This document shows, piece by piece, positions 12,419 to 23,489 of a stretch of 64,000 nucleotides of DNA. The DNA is from Beta vulgaris subsp. vulgaris (lineage: Eukaryota; Streptophyta; Magnoliopsida; Caryophyllales; Amaranthaceae). Position numbers and translations under genes: made by a program. Numbering within the stretch: the stretch's first letter is position 1; every line of letters begins with the position of its first letter. The notes beneath the pieces are model-generated. The model was not told where the DNA came from and did not search any database. It saw only the letters and a list, made by a program, of their open reading frames with translations. The stretch lies in the NCBI RefSeq assembly GCF_026745355.1, contig NC_079208.1, positions 47,197,577-47,261,576 on the forward strand. The letters run 5' to 3'.

Positions 12419-13026
12419 TTTTTATCTTCTACAATCAAGAGTGAAAGCTGCAATTTTTGGGGATGAAGAGAATGGTGTCCAAAAACTCAAGTTCTTACGT
12501 CTCAATTTATACACGACTCATAGTAGAAGATATTTTTGGGGTGTTAAGTTAAAAATATAGTCAAGAGAGTAGGTAACAAGGCAACTAGAAAGAAATAATA
12601 ATACTGTACACTTTTTTTTGCAGAGGATAAGATGTTGGAAACATGAAAAATATGTAGATCCTGCAATGAGATCCTTTACTATTTTACAGGAATCTATATC
12701 AATGAGTAATGAGACAGTGACAATAATATTGATAGGAGTAATGTGCAATGAATGTGAAATGAGAGATGGACCAATTGAAAGTTTGATCGTCAAAAGAAAT
12801 GGACAATTGAAAATTTTGGACTAACTTTCAAGGATTTTATACTAGTGGCTAATTATGAAAGTTATGGGCATTGATTATTTAATTTGTTATCTTATGGATT
12901 CAAAATTGATGGTATGAAAATTAACCCGAAAAAATAATTTGTCTCGTTATAAAGTTAAAAAGTAAATGTCATATATTTAATGTGTGATAAGTTTTTCCTA
13001 AAATAATGTAGATATGTTGATTTGTA
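12419..13026. other. Cathepsin B 5' UTR and upstream DNA
   Basis: The first 60-90 bases beyond 12418 should be the 5' UTR of the minus-strand protease gene. Beyond that there is AT-rich DNA. The short open frames on both strands here overlap each other and the exon, and none has a recognisable domain. No clear TATA box was settled on. Confidence 0.4.
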
Positions 13027-13602
13027 CTCCCTCCGTCTCCCCGTCTCATAATATAGTGCTTGTTTCTTTTTTACACGGTCTCTAAGACGTAACTTTGACC
13101 TTTAGGGATCGTTTGGTTCAAGATATGGAATGAAAAAGGGAATAGATACAAAGAAAGGAGGAGAATGGTAACAAAAATGGTTACCTTTATTGAGTGTTTG
13201 GTTCAAGCCAAGGAATGGAAATGAAGGGTAACCATCAACTTCAAGTAATGGATTCTGTTACTTGAGGGGAGGGAAGGTAACAAATTGGGGAAATCCATTA
13301 CCATCAAGTAATGGTAAGGGATTGATGAGGGGTTGAACCAAACAAAAAGAAAGGGAATCGTTAATTGATTTCGTTTCTTAAAATCCAAAAATAGTGAACC
13401 AAACGACTCCTTAATATCTTTAATTCCGTAATAATAAAAAATATAAAAAGTTGATATTATGAAATTACACATTCAGATGAATATAACAAGATTCCACATG
13501 AATATGTTTTTTTTATATATACAAATGAGAATATTCAGTTAAAGATTTTAAAGTTTGACCCACAAAAAATGAAGTAAGCACTTTATTATGGGACGGAGGG
13601 AG
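13027..13602. mobile_element. Stowaway-type MITE, host of a nest
   Basis: Begins CTCCCTCCGTCTC and ends GGGACGGAGGGAG, flanked by TA. Without the insertion at 13105-13410 it is about 267 bp. Its interior (AAAATATAAAAAGTTGATAT and TAAAGTTTGAC) is shared with the copies at 14597-15492 and 23490-24134, so these are one family. Confidence 0.85.
13105..13410. mobile_element. Tourist-type MITE nested in Stowaway
   Basis: 306 bp with inverted ends GGGATCGTTTGGTTCA and TGAACCAAACGACTCC. It is flanked by TTA at 13102-13104 and 13411-13413, the 3-bp target duplication typical of PIF/Harbinger. Removing it restores the sequence seen in the other family members. Confidence 0.8.
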
Positions 13603-13935
13603 TAGTATATATTTCTTGTAGTATAGATATGACTTTTGCTTTAAGTAGCAATACACAACAACGGGAAGAATTGAAATCACTTCTCTATTATGTTTCACTC
13701 TATAATTTTCTGTTTCCTTTTGTTTCACAACACGTAATCAGCACGAGTTTGCTACCGAAAAATTAAAGGTATCTTAAGAAAAAAGCTTTAGATCCATTTT
13801 GTTTCAAGTTCTAAATTTGTTTTCTCTAAGCCCAACCTTTTTACTATCGGAACATGGATCAACAAAGTAATGGATTAACATTGTCTTACACAATGTATCT
13901 TCTCGGGTGTTTATTTTTGGATAGAGCGAAACAAT

Positions 13936-14120
13936 GTGTCATTCACTACCAACCCAGCAAGGGGTACTGTGAGACATCCCCGACCCAATAACCTCAACAA
14001 CGGTACAAATACCCATACCGGAGAAAACTCACAAACCTCTATTTCTAACACCAATAATAACTCTCCTATACAACCAACTGAAAATCAACCCCCACCGAGT
14101 AATAAAAGAGATAGGGAGCA
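13936..14120 (+). other. Unidentified exon-like open frame
   Basis: An open frame rich in Asn, Thr, Pro and Ser that ends in charged residues (NKRDREH), followed by GGTAAGTTT, which looks like a splice donor at about 14121. It could be a first-exon fragment of a captured gene or a transposase N-terminus. No family is recognised and no following exon was found before the MITE at 14147. Confidence 0.15.
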
Positions 14121-14146
14121 TGGTAAGTTTTTCCTAAACCTATATA

Positions 14147-14391
14147 CTACCTCTGTTTTTATTTAGTTGCAACATTCACCTTTTTACACAAACTTTAAGA
14201 AATGGGAAAAGAGAGTATAATTGACCCACTTGCCCCTGCTACTAGTACTATAATTAAATGGGGAAAGAGCAGGTGAAGTAAGGGTAATATAGTCAAATTA
14301 TCCCAAAAGTTTTCCTAAAAAGGGAAATGTTGCAACTAAAAAAAAACACCTAAAAGTAAAAATTGTTGCAACTAAATAAAAATAGAGGTAG
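14147..14391. mobile_element. Stowaway-type MITE
   Basis: 245 bp. Ends CTACCTCTGTTTTTATTTAG and its near reverse complement, flanked by TA. The subterminal GTTGCAAC motif is repeated on both sides. Non-coding. Confidence 0.85.
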
Positions 14392-14867
14392 TATTAGGGT
14401 AATGTACATATATGTTGACTTGTAGTATATTTCTTGTAGTATAAATATGGCTTTTGCCATAGAATTGAAATCGATCACTTCTCTACTATCTTTCACTTTA
14501 TAATTTTCTGTTTCCTTTTGTTTCACCACATGACCTAAATTTTACTCAACTACATTTATATCAATTATTGAGTTAGAGTTTAAATTTCAACTAATACTCT
14601 CCCTGTCCCAAAATATAGTTCATGTTTTTTTGCACAGTATTCAAGACGTACCTTTGACCTACGATATCTTTTATTTTGTATTAGTAAAAAATATAAAAAG
14701 TTGATATTATGAATGTACACATTGAGGCGAATCTAAAAACACCCTACATGAGTATGTCTTTTTATATACACAAAGCGTGGATTATGCTAGAACATATCTG
14801 TCTTATAAAAGAACACATAGTTTAAAATTAATGAGCATGTAAATCTCCAATTACAAAAGGAGTTGGT

Positions 14868-15048
14868 CTTATAAGAGACCGTCTAATTTTAATTTAAAAT
14901 TAGGCAACATATTAAGCTCAATAGAAAGAAGATAAGTAATGGGCTTTTTGAATAAAGTTATGGGCTTTTTGAATAAAATGATAAACTTAAGTTAGTCTAA
15001 TTTTAACATAAAATTAGACCGTCTCTTTTAATAACTTGTGTTACAAAA
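14868..15048. mobile_element. Inverted-repeat MITE-like element
   Basis: GGTCTTATAAGAGACCGTCT plus TAATTTTAATTTAAAATTA at the left is mirrored at the right by TCTAATTTTAACATAAAATT plus AGACCGTCTCTTTTAATAA. Arms of about 40 bp surround a short unique centre containing a tandem of GGGCTTTTTGAATAAA. The superfamily is not assigned. Confidence 0.6.
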
Positions 15049-15314
15049 GAACATAGGTCATACTGAAAAGAACATATGGTAAATGAACATCTAGTCTAAA
15101 CTAAAAGAACCTTCCTTTTAAAATTCAAATGTTTTTAAAAAAATCTCGCTAACAATCATATTTGAAAAGGTGAAACAAGTTGCAAGACTTAAGGAAACAT
15201 ATAACAACATTTTTCTCAAAATCACGGGCTCTTAAAATGTTGAAACAACGTCGTTTAGGAGATGGTGCACTATACTCTACATGCACATGGGTGCATATTC
15301 CTATTTGCAATATA

Positions 15315-15406
15315 CTTCCTCCGTTTTTTAATAAGTGACACACTTCTCCCAAAAAGCTCTCACATAAAAGGGAGAAATGTGTCACTTATTAAAAAACGGA
15401 GGTTAG
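15315..15406. mobile_element. Very short hairpin Stowaway MITE
   Basis: Only 92 bp and almost one perfect hairpin. The arm CTTCCTCCGTTTTTTAATAA, extended by GTGACACA, is mirrored on the other side around an 18-base loop. It is flanked by TA on both sides. It lies inside the MITE starting at 14597. Confidence 0.85.
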
Positions 15407-15492
15407 TATACATTAGTGAGAATATTTGGTCAAAGTTTTTAAAGTTTAACTCCCAAAATAACAACATAAACTATATTTTGGGACGGAAAAAG

Positions 15493-16171
15493 TATAAATC
15501 CGTAAATGAAACTATTAGAATATGTTAGGTTAGTGTTGACAACTCTAGCTCAAAGATACGTGTTTTTTTTGTTCAACTCACTTATATATAGAGTTTCAAA
15601 ATCATAGTATTGGTAAATGTAAAATTTGGTCGAAATAAAAGTCATAGAATCTTTATAGTTAGATCATAAATTCATGATACATGTAAACTTTGCAATTTCA
15701 ATTGAATTTGTTCATATAGATTCTTTTATAATTTTTTTTTAAAAAAAAGAAGAAGGAAAATAACAACAGACAATAACAACACTAATAATGATAAGGATAA
15801 TTTTTCAAAACAAAAACTTCTAAATACATTTTTTTTCAAGAAACAACATTTTATATTTTCCTAGTAACTCATGACCTATACAACCTTATCCTATTCTAGG
15901 CATTGACCAACCATTTATATTGTTGACCAAACGATTATCGGAAAAATATAAATTAAAATAACTTAGCACAATTTTAATAATGGAGTTCCAATTATTGGAA
16001 AAATAAGAATTAAAATAAACAATGAGCTGAATTTAACAAAACATTACATCAACAATTGTTCTTATATGTTGTTATATATGAAAATAAAAACATAGGATTA
16101 AAGTGAGATGCAAAAATCAATTTAGAATAATCATTTGAAAATAGAATAAGTTACAGTTTATTTTGCTTTTA
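15493..16171. other. AT-rich intergenic, no gene
   Basis: AT-rich spacer with A and T runs. No convincing frame, inverted repeat or RNA gene seen. Confidence 0.5.
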
Positions 16172-16915
16172 GCGTTGACAATGAGTCGAGACAGCTCGCG
16201 AGCTACTCGAACTCAACTTGGTCAAAGCTCGACTCGAGCTCAAACTTGACTCGACATGTTAACGAGTCGAGTCGAGTCCAAAACCAAGGTTGGAGGTTAT
16301 GCATAGAGCAACAAAGCACATGGTTCGACAACTGCTGATAAATTGGACAATCGGGTAAACTATTTCATTTGTAAATATTGCTCCCTCTATTGATAACAAT
16401 TTCATTGCATGCCGTCAACCCAATACTGGACTCGAAAAGCTTGTGAGATACTCGAAGAAATTATACTTTTTATTTTCTTAAGAAAGTTTAACCTATTTTC
16501 TAAAAAATACTTTGAACTTTTCTTTAAAAAACATGAAAAAAGTACATTAAATGACTAACAGGCAAAGTGAAGGAATTTCTCCGTAAGAAATAAATCCAGA
16601 AATAAGTACATTGTATTAGTTGTTTGGGATTGATCCGAAAAAACTTTTCATGTTGATGTTTGATGTATGGTAAAGTACTTTTAGGAAATTTATTTTCAGT
16701 TTGATATTTTTTGTTCATAAAAATCTAATAAAGAATGCAAATGAAACCGAGTTCGAGTTCGAGCTCGAGCTTGAAACGAGTTCGACTTTGATTTCGAACC
16801 TAGTTGGAGTTCGAGCTCAAGTTTGGATTCCAAATTCGAGCTTGAAAATTTCAAGCTCGCGAGTTTTCGAGTCGAGTCGAGTATAATCTAGCTCGAGGTC
16901 GACTCGTACCATTAC
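16172..16915. mobile_element. TCGAG-rich inverted-repeat element
   Basis: Both sides are dense with TCGAG and AGCTCGAG motifs in inverted arrangement: left 16180-16290, right 16745-16910. The outer ends GTTGACAATGAGTCGAG and CTCGTACCATTACC are roughly complementary. The central 400 bp is AT-rich and unrelated. This is the pattern of a non-autonomous DNA transposon with subterminal repeats, such as hAT-like elements. No target duplication was resolved. Confidence 0.55.
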
Positions 16916-17164
16916 CTACCCTAGTCACTTTTCCCTAAAAGATGTGTGCAGCCTAAAGATTAATAATTGAGCTTCCCCCAAAGAATGTTATATAGCCTCG
17001 TAGGTTGAAACCTGAAGGTATAATAAAGCCCAACTCTTAATGGTCAGTTGGTGATTTTATAACATAGTAACATACTATATATTTGGGGACTGTTGGGCCA
17101 GAAAGAGTGACCAAGTCATAACTCATAAGCCACCTAATTTTTCGAAACAGTGTACAATCTGTTA

Positions 17165-17236
17165 CACACTTTGCTATCTTGTATTAGAATTCACCCTTCA
17201 TCTCCAATTCTCTGAATTTTCAATCTCCAATCAAGT
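17165..17236 (+). other. Likely 5' UTR exon of COX7a gene
   Basis: A pyrimidine-rich leader (CACCCTTCATCTCCAATTCT) is followed by a good splice donor, CAA then GTAAGG at 17237. The next acceptor that makes sense is GATGCAG at 19092, three bases before the COX7a start codon. A leader exon is therefore plausible, with a 1.85-kb intron holding a Helitron and a MITE. Its 5' end is a guess. Confidence 0.4.
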
Positions 17237-17552
17237 AAGGTACATTTCATTCAATCCTTTAATCTTCTTCTTTCTTTACGTTCGAAATTTTATCCTAATT
17301 AGTTTTCTTGATGTTACTATAGATCACAGATACTTGTAATCCTACATTAATCTTAATCTTAATCTTGGATGTAAATTAATTAGTCGGCAATCACAGATAT
17401 TTTCTAGAGATACATAGATTGATAGAGTTCTTATACGTACATAAATGTTTACCCTCCAATTAATTTTATCCCCAGGAGTTTATTAGAGTCTCAAGAGGTG
17501 GTGATTTGTTATTTGTGATTGTATGTATATAGATCTATATTTGAATATAAAA

Positions 17553-17712
17553 CTAGTTATTAGGCCCGGGCTATGTCTCGGGTAAGAAAATTTTCATTTA
17601 TTAATATCATATCTTATGATAATAACACTAAATACAACTTAGCTTAGTGGTTAAAACTTTAGTATATGTACTTAAGGTCTCGGGATCAAGCGTTTTAATA
17701 TATTTGTATAGA
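17553..17712 (-). mobile_element. Non-autonomous Helitron, minus strand
   Basis: Read on the minus strand it begins TCTATACAAATATATTAAAA and ends CTAG. A GC-rich hairpin (CCCGAG...GCCCGGG) lies just before the end. It sits between A and T, the Helitron target. 160 bp. A tRNA-like stretch (TTAGCTTAGTGGTTAAAAC, then GGTCTCGGGATCAAGC) runs on the opposite strand. A larger sister copy is at 40547-40810. Confidence 0.8.
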
Positions 17713-18288
17713 TATATAGACGTTCCATGTTCGTTTTTCCATCGACTACAATGGCTTTATTCGAAATAACATCTAATTATTCAGTTATATATACTTCTTA
17801 CGGTTTAGAATACTCGGAGCCAGACTCCTTGATCTGGAGAGTTTTGTGGGAGAATGATGGCAAGATAATGATGGAATTATTAATTGACTTCTCCTATGCT
17901 TTGCATCTTCAAACTCTCCAGAACATACTAAGAGCATGTTTGATTTAAGATTTTTAGGCTTAAAGAAATGGAGTTAATTAGCTTTATTTTTTTTTTTTTG
18001 GGTTCAACCTCTCCCCTTAATCCATTAAATTAGTTAGTGGTAACGGTCTCCTCTAGTTTGTTATTCTTCCTTCGCAAATTAAAAGATACTCCTTGGTATA
18101 TATACGGATATACCTTCATCAATCATCATGGTAACAAAATTTATTTCTTCGTGTTAATGATTAGCATTCTCTTTCATTACATAGTTTGAACTAAACACCT
18201 CGTAAATGTAACATGGTAACAATCTATGTTACAATTCCCTTCCTTCATTTGATCCATTCTATTTGGGCTTGAACCCTATAAGCAATAA

Positions 18289-18586
18289 GGGGTCGTTTGG
18301 TTCAAAATAAGGAATGGAAAGAGAATGGAATGGGATGAAAGGATGGAATGGAAATGGAATGTGTTACTTTAGACACTTGTTTGTTTTGATGTAGGAATGG
18401 AATCATTGGCCTAATGACTCCCTTACTTTTTGTTTCCTGTGGTGTGAGGAGGGTTTCGAGATGGGGGAATCAAAATTGGGCTAGTAAGGGAGTGAAAAAA
18501 ATGGATAACCCAACCAAACATAAAATAAGGGAGTGTGTTACCTCAATCCGTTTCCAAGCCTAAAATATTTCCAACCAGACGGATCC
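18289..18586. mobile_element. Tourist-type MITE
   Basis: 298 bp with ends GGGGTCGTTTGGTTC and CAACCAGACGGATCC, flanked by TAA at 18286-18288 and 18587-18589. Same style as the element at 13105. It lies in the presumed leader intron of the COX7a gene. Confidence 0.75.
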
Positions 18587-19094
18587 TAAGTTGATTGTTA
18601 TTTGAGTGCATTCTTTATACACTTACAAATTTGCTACATTACATAGTATATTTGACACTAACTTTTTTACTCACTTTGAGCTCTCCTCATTTTGCTTGTT
18701 TTGTTACCTATTCTTTTCTGGTTAGAACCAAGTATAGGAAAACTAATCTATGATTGTTTCTTCCCAAGGAAAAATGGAGAAATATTCTTCCTTGACGCAT
18801 GGTTGGATTGGATTGAAATGAACGTAATTCTAATACAATTGGAAAACTTTCATCTGACTCGCTCAAAAACCTCGATTCCGCCTTATACATTAGGGTCTCT
18901 AACACAATTTCTAAACCTATAATCCGAATGGAATACAATGAAATTATAGTTTGATCCAAAACAACAACGAAACTGACTTGGTCAGGTTGTTTGACAAACA
19001 CAAACCTCTCTTATTGACTTATTGTAGTTGGTTTTCAATGAATAAAATCATAAAATGTACTACTACAAGTGAATTGTTATGCTTGTGATGCAGA

Positions 19095-19650
19095 ATGACA
19101 GAATCACCATTTTTTCCAAGAGAAAAGCTATTTGAGAAGCAAAAGTATTTCCAAAACATGCGCAGACACACTCATCTTAAAGGACCCTATGACAAGATCA
19201 CCTCAGTCGCCATTCCACTTGCTTTGGCTGGTTCATGCATTTTCTTGATTGTGAGTTTCTTTTTCTTAATAATACTAGCACATCTCCTTTGGTTTCAATT
19301 AGATCCTACATTTTGACTTTCGCACAATTTACGACCATATTTTTCTACACATATAAAATCTGACAGTAGCATACAACACGTATAATTTGTCTCGACTTAT
19401 ATTTTCAAAATAGATAATAAGATGAATTAATTATCAAAGTTATGGAATACAATGAGAAATGTGAAAGTCAAAATGGAGCATCCATTCAAAAACGAAGGGA
19501 ACATTACTCAGCATCTTAATTATCTTATATCCACTTCAAATAAGCTTAATTATTTGTTCAGCTCTCTAATATATATTCTTTTTTCTTGGTTTTTTTTTTC
19601 AGGCAAGGGGAATTTATAACATGTCCCATGGAGTTGGGAAGAAGGCATGA
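19095..19650 (+). CDS. COX7A: COX7a-like cytochrome c oxidase subunit
   Basis: A 67-residue subunit of mitochondrial respiratory complex IV in the inner membrane. Coding exons are 19095-19250 and 19603-19650; the donor is GTGAGT and the acceptor follows a T run ending in CAG. The N-terminal half is charged (PREKLFEKQKYFQ), then comes LKGPYDKITSVAIPLALA and one membrane segment (about residues 36-55). The second exon gives RGIYNMSHGVGKKA, the usual C-terminus of the plant COX7a-like family. Both exons are needed: reading through the intron would lose this tail. Splicing restores the frame exactly. The start is the first ATG of the exon, three bases after a good acceptor. The identification is from memory of the plant family. 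Confidence 0.82.
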
Positions 19651-20939
19651 GTGTGGCAACCCTATTCGGTTGGTATACTTTAAATTTAAGAAATAAGAAT
19701 TTACTTTGGAAGATAGTCCCCAATTCATGAAGAATGAAGAACAGAAATAGGCAAATGCCCATTTAATAGTTTTCTATGCACTGAAATAAGATCCTTAGTT
19801 TGCAAAATTTTGATCAACCCATCAGGAATTGCTTTAAAAATGTTGTTTCTTTGTGATGCTACATTTTTTTTCTTTTGGACTCCCTTTTCTAAAAGATAGT
19901 TTGAGCCTTCTCTTTTTTTTTTTTAGTTCTGATCTCTAGAACTTATAGGTTTTGGCATTTGAAATGAGCAAAAAGGTAGTTGCACTATTGCATTATATCT
20001 AGCTCCACAACTTTTTTTTTGGTTATAGAGTTAATAATCAAACTTAGTGATGTAGACGACATTTAATCTAAGGTTTTGAGTATCACTCTTACAAAACTTT
20101 ATAAACTAATTCTTAAACTGTACATCTAGATGTATAACGAATGGCATTTCACGCAGTAATGTATGCACTTTAAGTCATGACATGTCACACGTGCTATCAC
20201 ATATGTCAGTCATGTGCCAGCGTATGTGGTACACATAATAGTTGTTGCATGCTCTTTATAATAATTAGATACATAAATAATTTCCTCCCTCAAAAAGAAA
20301 AAAAAAAAAAAAAGTGAACCATATCCCAAATTTTATAACTCCTCAAAGATTTGAATTTTATTTTTTTGCATCAATGGCTAGCTGGTTTAGTCAATTATTT
20401 TGGTTTAATTCACAAGATAACCCAATTACAAATCTTTAATTCACAAGATAACCCAATAGTTAAATTAATTGATCAAACAAAAAAAAGTGTCGGAATTAAT
20501 TTATTAATTACTCTACAATTGGAGGAGTTTTATAATTAAAATTATGTTCTTTACTCAACTATATGTATAAAATCGTGAATCCAGCTGATCTGATGCTCAC
20601 GTTTTATAATGAGAACTAGTAAAATACAGATAATAACCATGAATGACTGAATATCATACTGCTTATTATATGGAAATTGTATCAGCCAAATATCACTTTC
20701 AGATTTTCAACTCGATCATAAAACACAACTTTGTACGTACAACACAAAGAAATTTTCAAACATTCCTATTCCTATACATGTTTTCACGTCTACATCAGAT
20801 AATCTAATCAAAGTCTCAAAGACTATTTCCCCCCAAAAAAAATAAGCTCATTCTACCAAACAACATCATATAAGCCTGCCAACATACAAGTATACAAGTA
20901 ATACAACCACACCATTTCATTTCATATCATATTGTTAAT
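19651..20939. other. Intergenic, COX7a 3' end to LRX promoter
   Basis: The first part should contain the COX7a 3' UTR. The rest is AT-rich with A and T runs. A short direct repeat, TTAATTCACAAGATAACCCA, occurs at 20405 and again at 20438. A TATA-like CATATAAG about 70 bp before the LRX start (near 20868) is a weak promoter candidate. No gene seen. Confidence 0.45.
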
Positions 20940-22028
20940 ATGATCATGAAAATTTTCCCAAGTCTTCCCCTGTCTCTCCTCTTCCTCTTCCTCCTCTCCT
21001 ATCCATCACCTTCCCACCAACAATCCGATCACACATTCGCCAACCCGAGGCTCGAAAAAGCCTACGAAGCTCTCCAAGCATGGAAAAAAGCCATGACAGA
21101 CGACCCTTTCAACTTCACCAGCAACTGGTATGGTCCTGATGTCTGCACCTACCGTGGTGTCTACTGTGCTCCGGCTTTAGACGACAGTTACATACAAACT
21201 GTTGCAGGTATTGACCTTAACCATGCCAACATAGCCGGTTATCTTCCTAAAGAACTCGGCCTCTTAACCGATCTTTCTCTCTTCCATCTTAACTCAAACC
21301 GCTTTTGTGGCACAATCCCTTACACTATAAAAAACTGGCGCCTTCTTTATGAGATTGATGTTAGTAACAATAACTTCAATGGTGGTTTTCCTAAGGTGTT
21401 ATTATCACTTCCTTATCTAAAATTCATCGATGTTCGATACAATTACTTTGATGGCCCTATTCCTTCAAAGCTTTTTGACCTTGATCTTGATGCTATCTTC
21501 ATTAACAATAATAACTTCACCTCTAAGTTTCCTCAAAATATTGGTAACTCCCCTGTATCTGTTGCTGTTTTGGCTTACAACAACTTCCAAGGTTGTCTTC
21601 CACCTTCGATTTCTAAGATGTCGAAAACTCTCAACGAGATCATCCTCGAAGACTCCGGTTTAAAGGGTTGTTTGCCTTCTGAAATCGGCGAGTTGACTCA
21701 ACTCAATGTGTTGGATGTGAGCTACAATGATTTGTCAGGTCCATTACCAGAATCCATGGGAGAAATGAAGAATTTAGAGCAGTTAAATGTGGCATTTAAC
21801 ATGTTTTCTGGATCAATTCCTGAGAGTATTTGTAGTTTACCCAAGTTGGAGAACTTTACTTACTCTTCAAACTTCTTCAGTGATGCACCATATAAGTGTT
21901 TGAAATTACAGGAGACAGATGATAGGTTAAATTGTATTGCAGGAAGACCATTTCAGAGGTCTGCTTCTGTGTGCAAATCTATCAATGATTATCCTATCAG
22001 TTGTGAGAGCTTAAGTTGTGATTACTAA
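20940..22028 (+). CDS. LRX-type leucine-rich repeat cell-wall protein
   Basis: A single-exon gene for 362 residues. A signal peptide (residues 1 to about 27, with LSLLFLFLLSYPSP) directs it to the cell wall. Next come a LRX-type N-terminal domain with the NWYGPDVCTYRGVYC motif and about ten LRRs of about 24 residues (for example LLTDLSLFHLNSNRFCGTIP and LDVSYNDLSGPLPESMGEM). A Cys-rich C-terminal cap ends ISCESLSCDY. This is the head domain of leucine-rich repeat extensins, which in Arabidopsis bind RALF peptides and monitor cell-wall growth. The Ser-Pro-rich extensin tail is absent, so it belongs with the LRR-only relatives or has lost the tail. ATG 20940 is used; ATG 20946 (third codon) is also possible. 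No lesions. Confidence 0.9.
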   Translation: MIMKIFPSLPLSLLFLFLLSYPSPSHQQSDHTFANPRLEKAYEALQAWKKAMTDDPFNFTSNWYGPDVCTYRGVYCAPALDDSYIQTVAGIDLNHANIAGYLPKELGLLTDLSLFHLNSNRFCGTIPYTIKNWRLLYEIDVSNNNFNGGFPKVLLSLPYLKFIDVRYNYFDGPIPSKLFDLDLDAIFINNNNFTSKFPQNIGNSPVSVAVLAYNNFQGCLPPSISKMSKTLNEIILEDSGLKGCLPSEIGELTQLNVLDVSYNDLSGPLPESMGEMKNLEQLNVAFNMFSGSIPESICSLPKLENFTYSSNFFSDAPYKCLKLQETDDRLNCIAGRPFQRSASVCKSINDYPISCESLSCDY

Positions 22029-23489
22029 GAGTAATTATGTTGGATTTAATATAAGGATTACTTTGCCATATTATATTTGTATATTAGAGATGTGATTTAT
22101 TTGATTGGTTATAAGATTTTAAAGGAATAAATTGGAACATTGGGAAGTGGATTATATTCATTTGCTTCCTGTATCCTTGTGTCTTATTGCATTGAAATTT
22201 ATGTATCCTAATAATTTCAAAAAAAAAAAAAAAAAAAGAAGTTTATATAGCTCAATTTATGTGGTTTTACTTAGCTTGTGTGTGAGTGTAAATATAGGAT
22301 TGAACAATAAGAGAATTTGGTAGCTCTATAAATTCTTCCACTTTGATCTTCATTGCCCAAGAACAATTTTATCCACTGATGTTTATATCTATTTATTCGT
22401 AAAAACTATAAATATTGAAATGTTGAAATTATACTATTGAGATAAATCCAATTAACCCATTTGCATGCCTGGAACCAAATCTTTCGGAAAGGAATAATGA
22501 ATTTGAGTCTTATCTCAAATCTGAGTCCTTTTCCCCATATTTTGTGTGCTACGTGAGACTGTCCTCTAGGACTCAATGCAAATTAAATGCTTTAAATCAA
22601 ACCCTTAATTTTAAAAATAACTATATTTTAGTCCAGGAGATGTCCCAAGTCAGTTACGATTATTATATACTATTTTTATATTTTTTATTCATAAATTTCA
22701 TAGATTGATTCTATTAGCTTTTTGTAATATTTGTCTAGTGTGAAATTGAAAAATAGACATCATGGCATGATAAGTTGTTTACAAAAACTTCTAAGCAATT
22801 ATGGATAAAAATAACAATTTCAATAGAATTTGGGCAAGAAAATTAATGTTATTCCTTAATAAAAGGGTTAAAGATTAAAAAGCTTGTCTACATGTTTTTA
22901 TAATTACATACAATTATAAGACTTTATTATTTATTACTTTAAAACATTAAGCATTGAAATTATAATAGATTAGTGATTTAACTCTCACATTTCATTTCAA
23001 ATGTCACATGTTAGAATCCTAATAACTACGCACAAAATATCATAAGGTGTATTGTTATAATTATATCTCATTAAAATATTTGCACGAGTAGTAAGATACC
23101 TAACTTTTTTATGATAGCAACAAGGGAATATTATAGATATAAACTCTTACTCTAATTCCTTGTCGAAAGTTAACCTATTGCTTTCATCCCCAAACTTTTC
23201 AGGGTTTATTTTTGAAAAAGAGTTACGAATAGTAACAACTCGGGGTATCACTCGGAACACTCACTAGTTTTGTTTGATTAATGGCTATTTTCAAAGCAAT
23301 TATATTAGAAATTAGATTTTTATCATCACCTTATTAATCGGATTCTACCCAGTATCCAAATATAAAGGTCTAAAAGAGCAATGTACGTAGAATAAATGAT
23401 GAAGGAGATAAACAATTTTGTGAGATAGAGGGATCACATAAGCACCACTAAAAAGTCAAATCTTGCAACTGAAACATATAAAACACATA
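22029..23489. other. LRX 3' UTR and AT-rich spacer
   Basis: The 3' UTR of the LRR gene probably lies in the first 200 bp. An 18-base A run is at 22218-22236. The rest is AT-rich with no supported gene. Confidence 0.45.

Larger units (their letters stand above)
14597..15492. mobile_element. Stowaway-type MITE split by insertions
   Basis: The left half (14597-14770, CTCTCCCTGTCCC) and right half (15407-15492, ending GGGACGGAAAAAG) together match the MITEs at 13027 and 23490. About 635 bp of other sequence lies between the halves, including the two smaller elements listed next. Confidence 0.7.

Noticed and set aside
17640..17695. tRNA-like A and B boxes
   Set aside because: No full cloverleaf can be drawn and the stretch lies inside a Helitron; the sister copy has the same. 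Not a tRNA gene.
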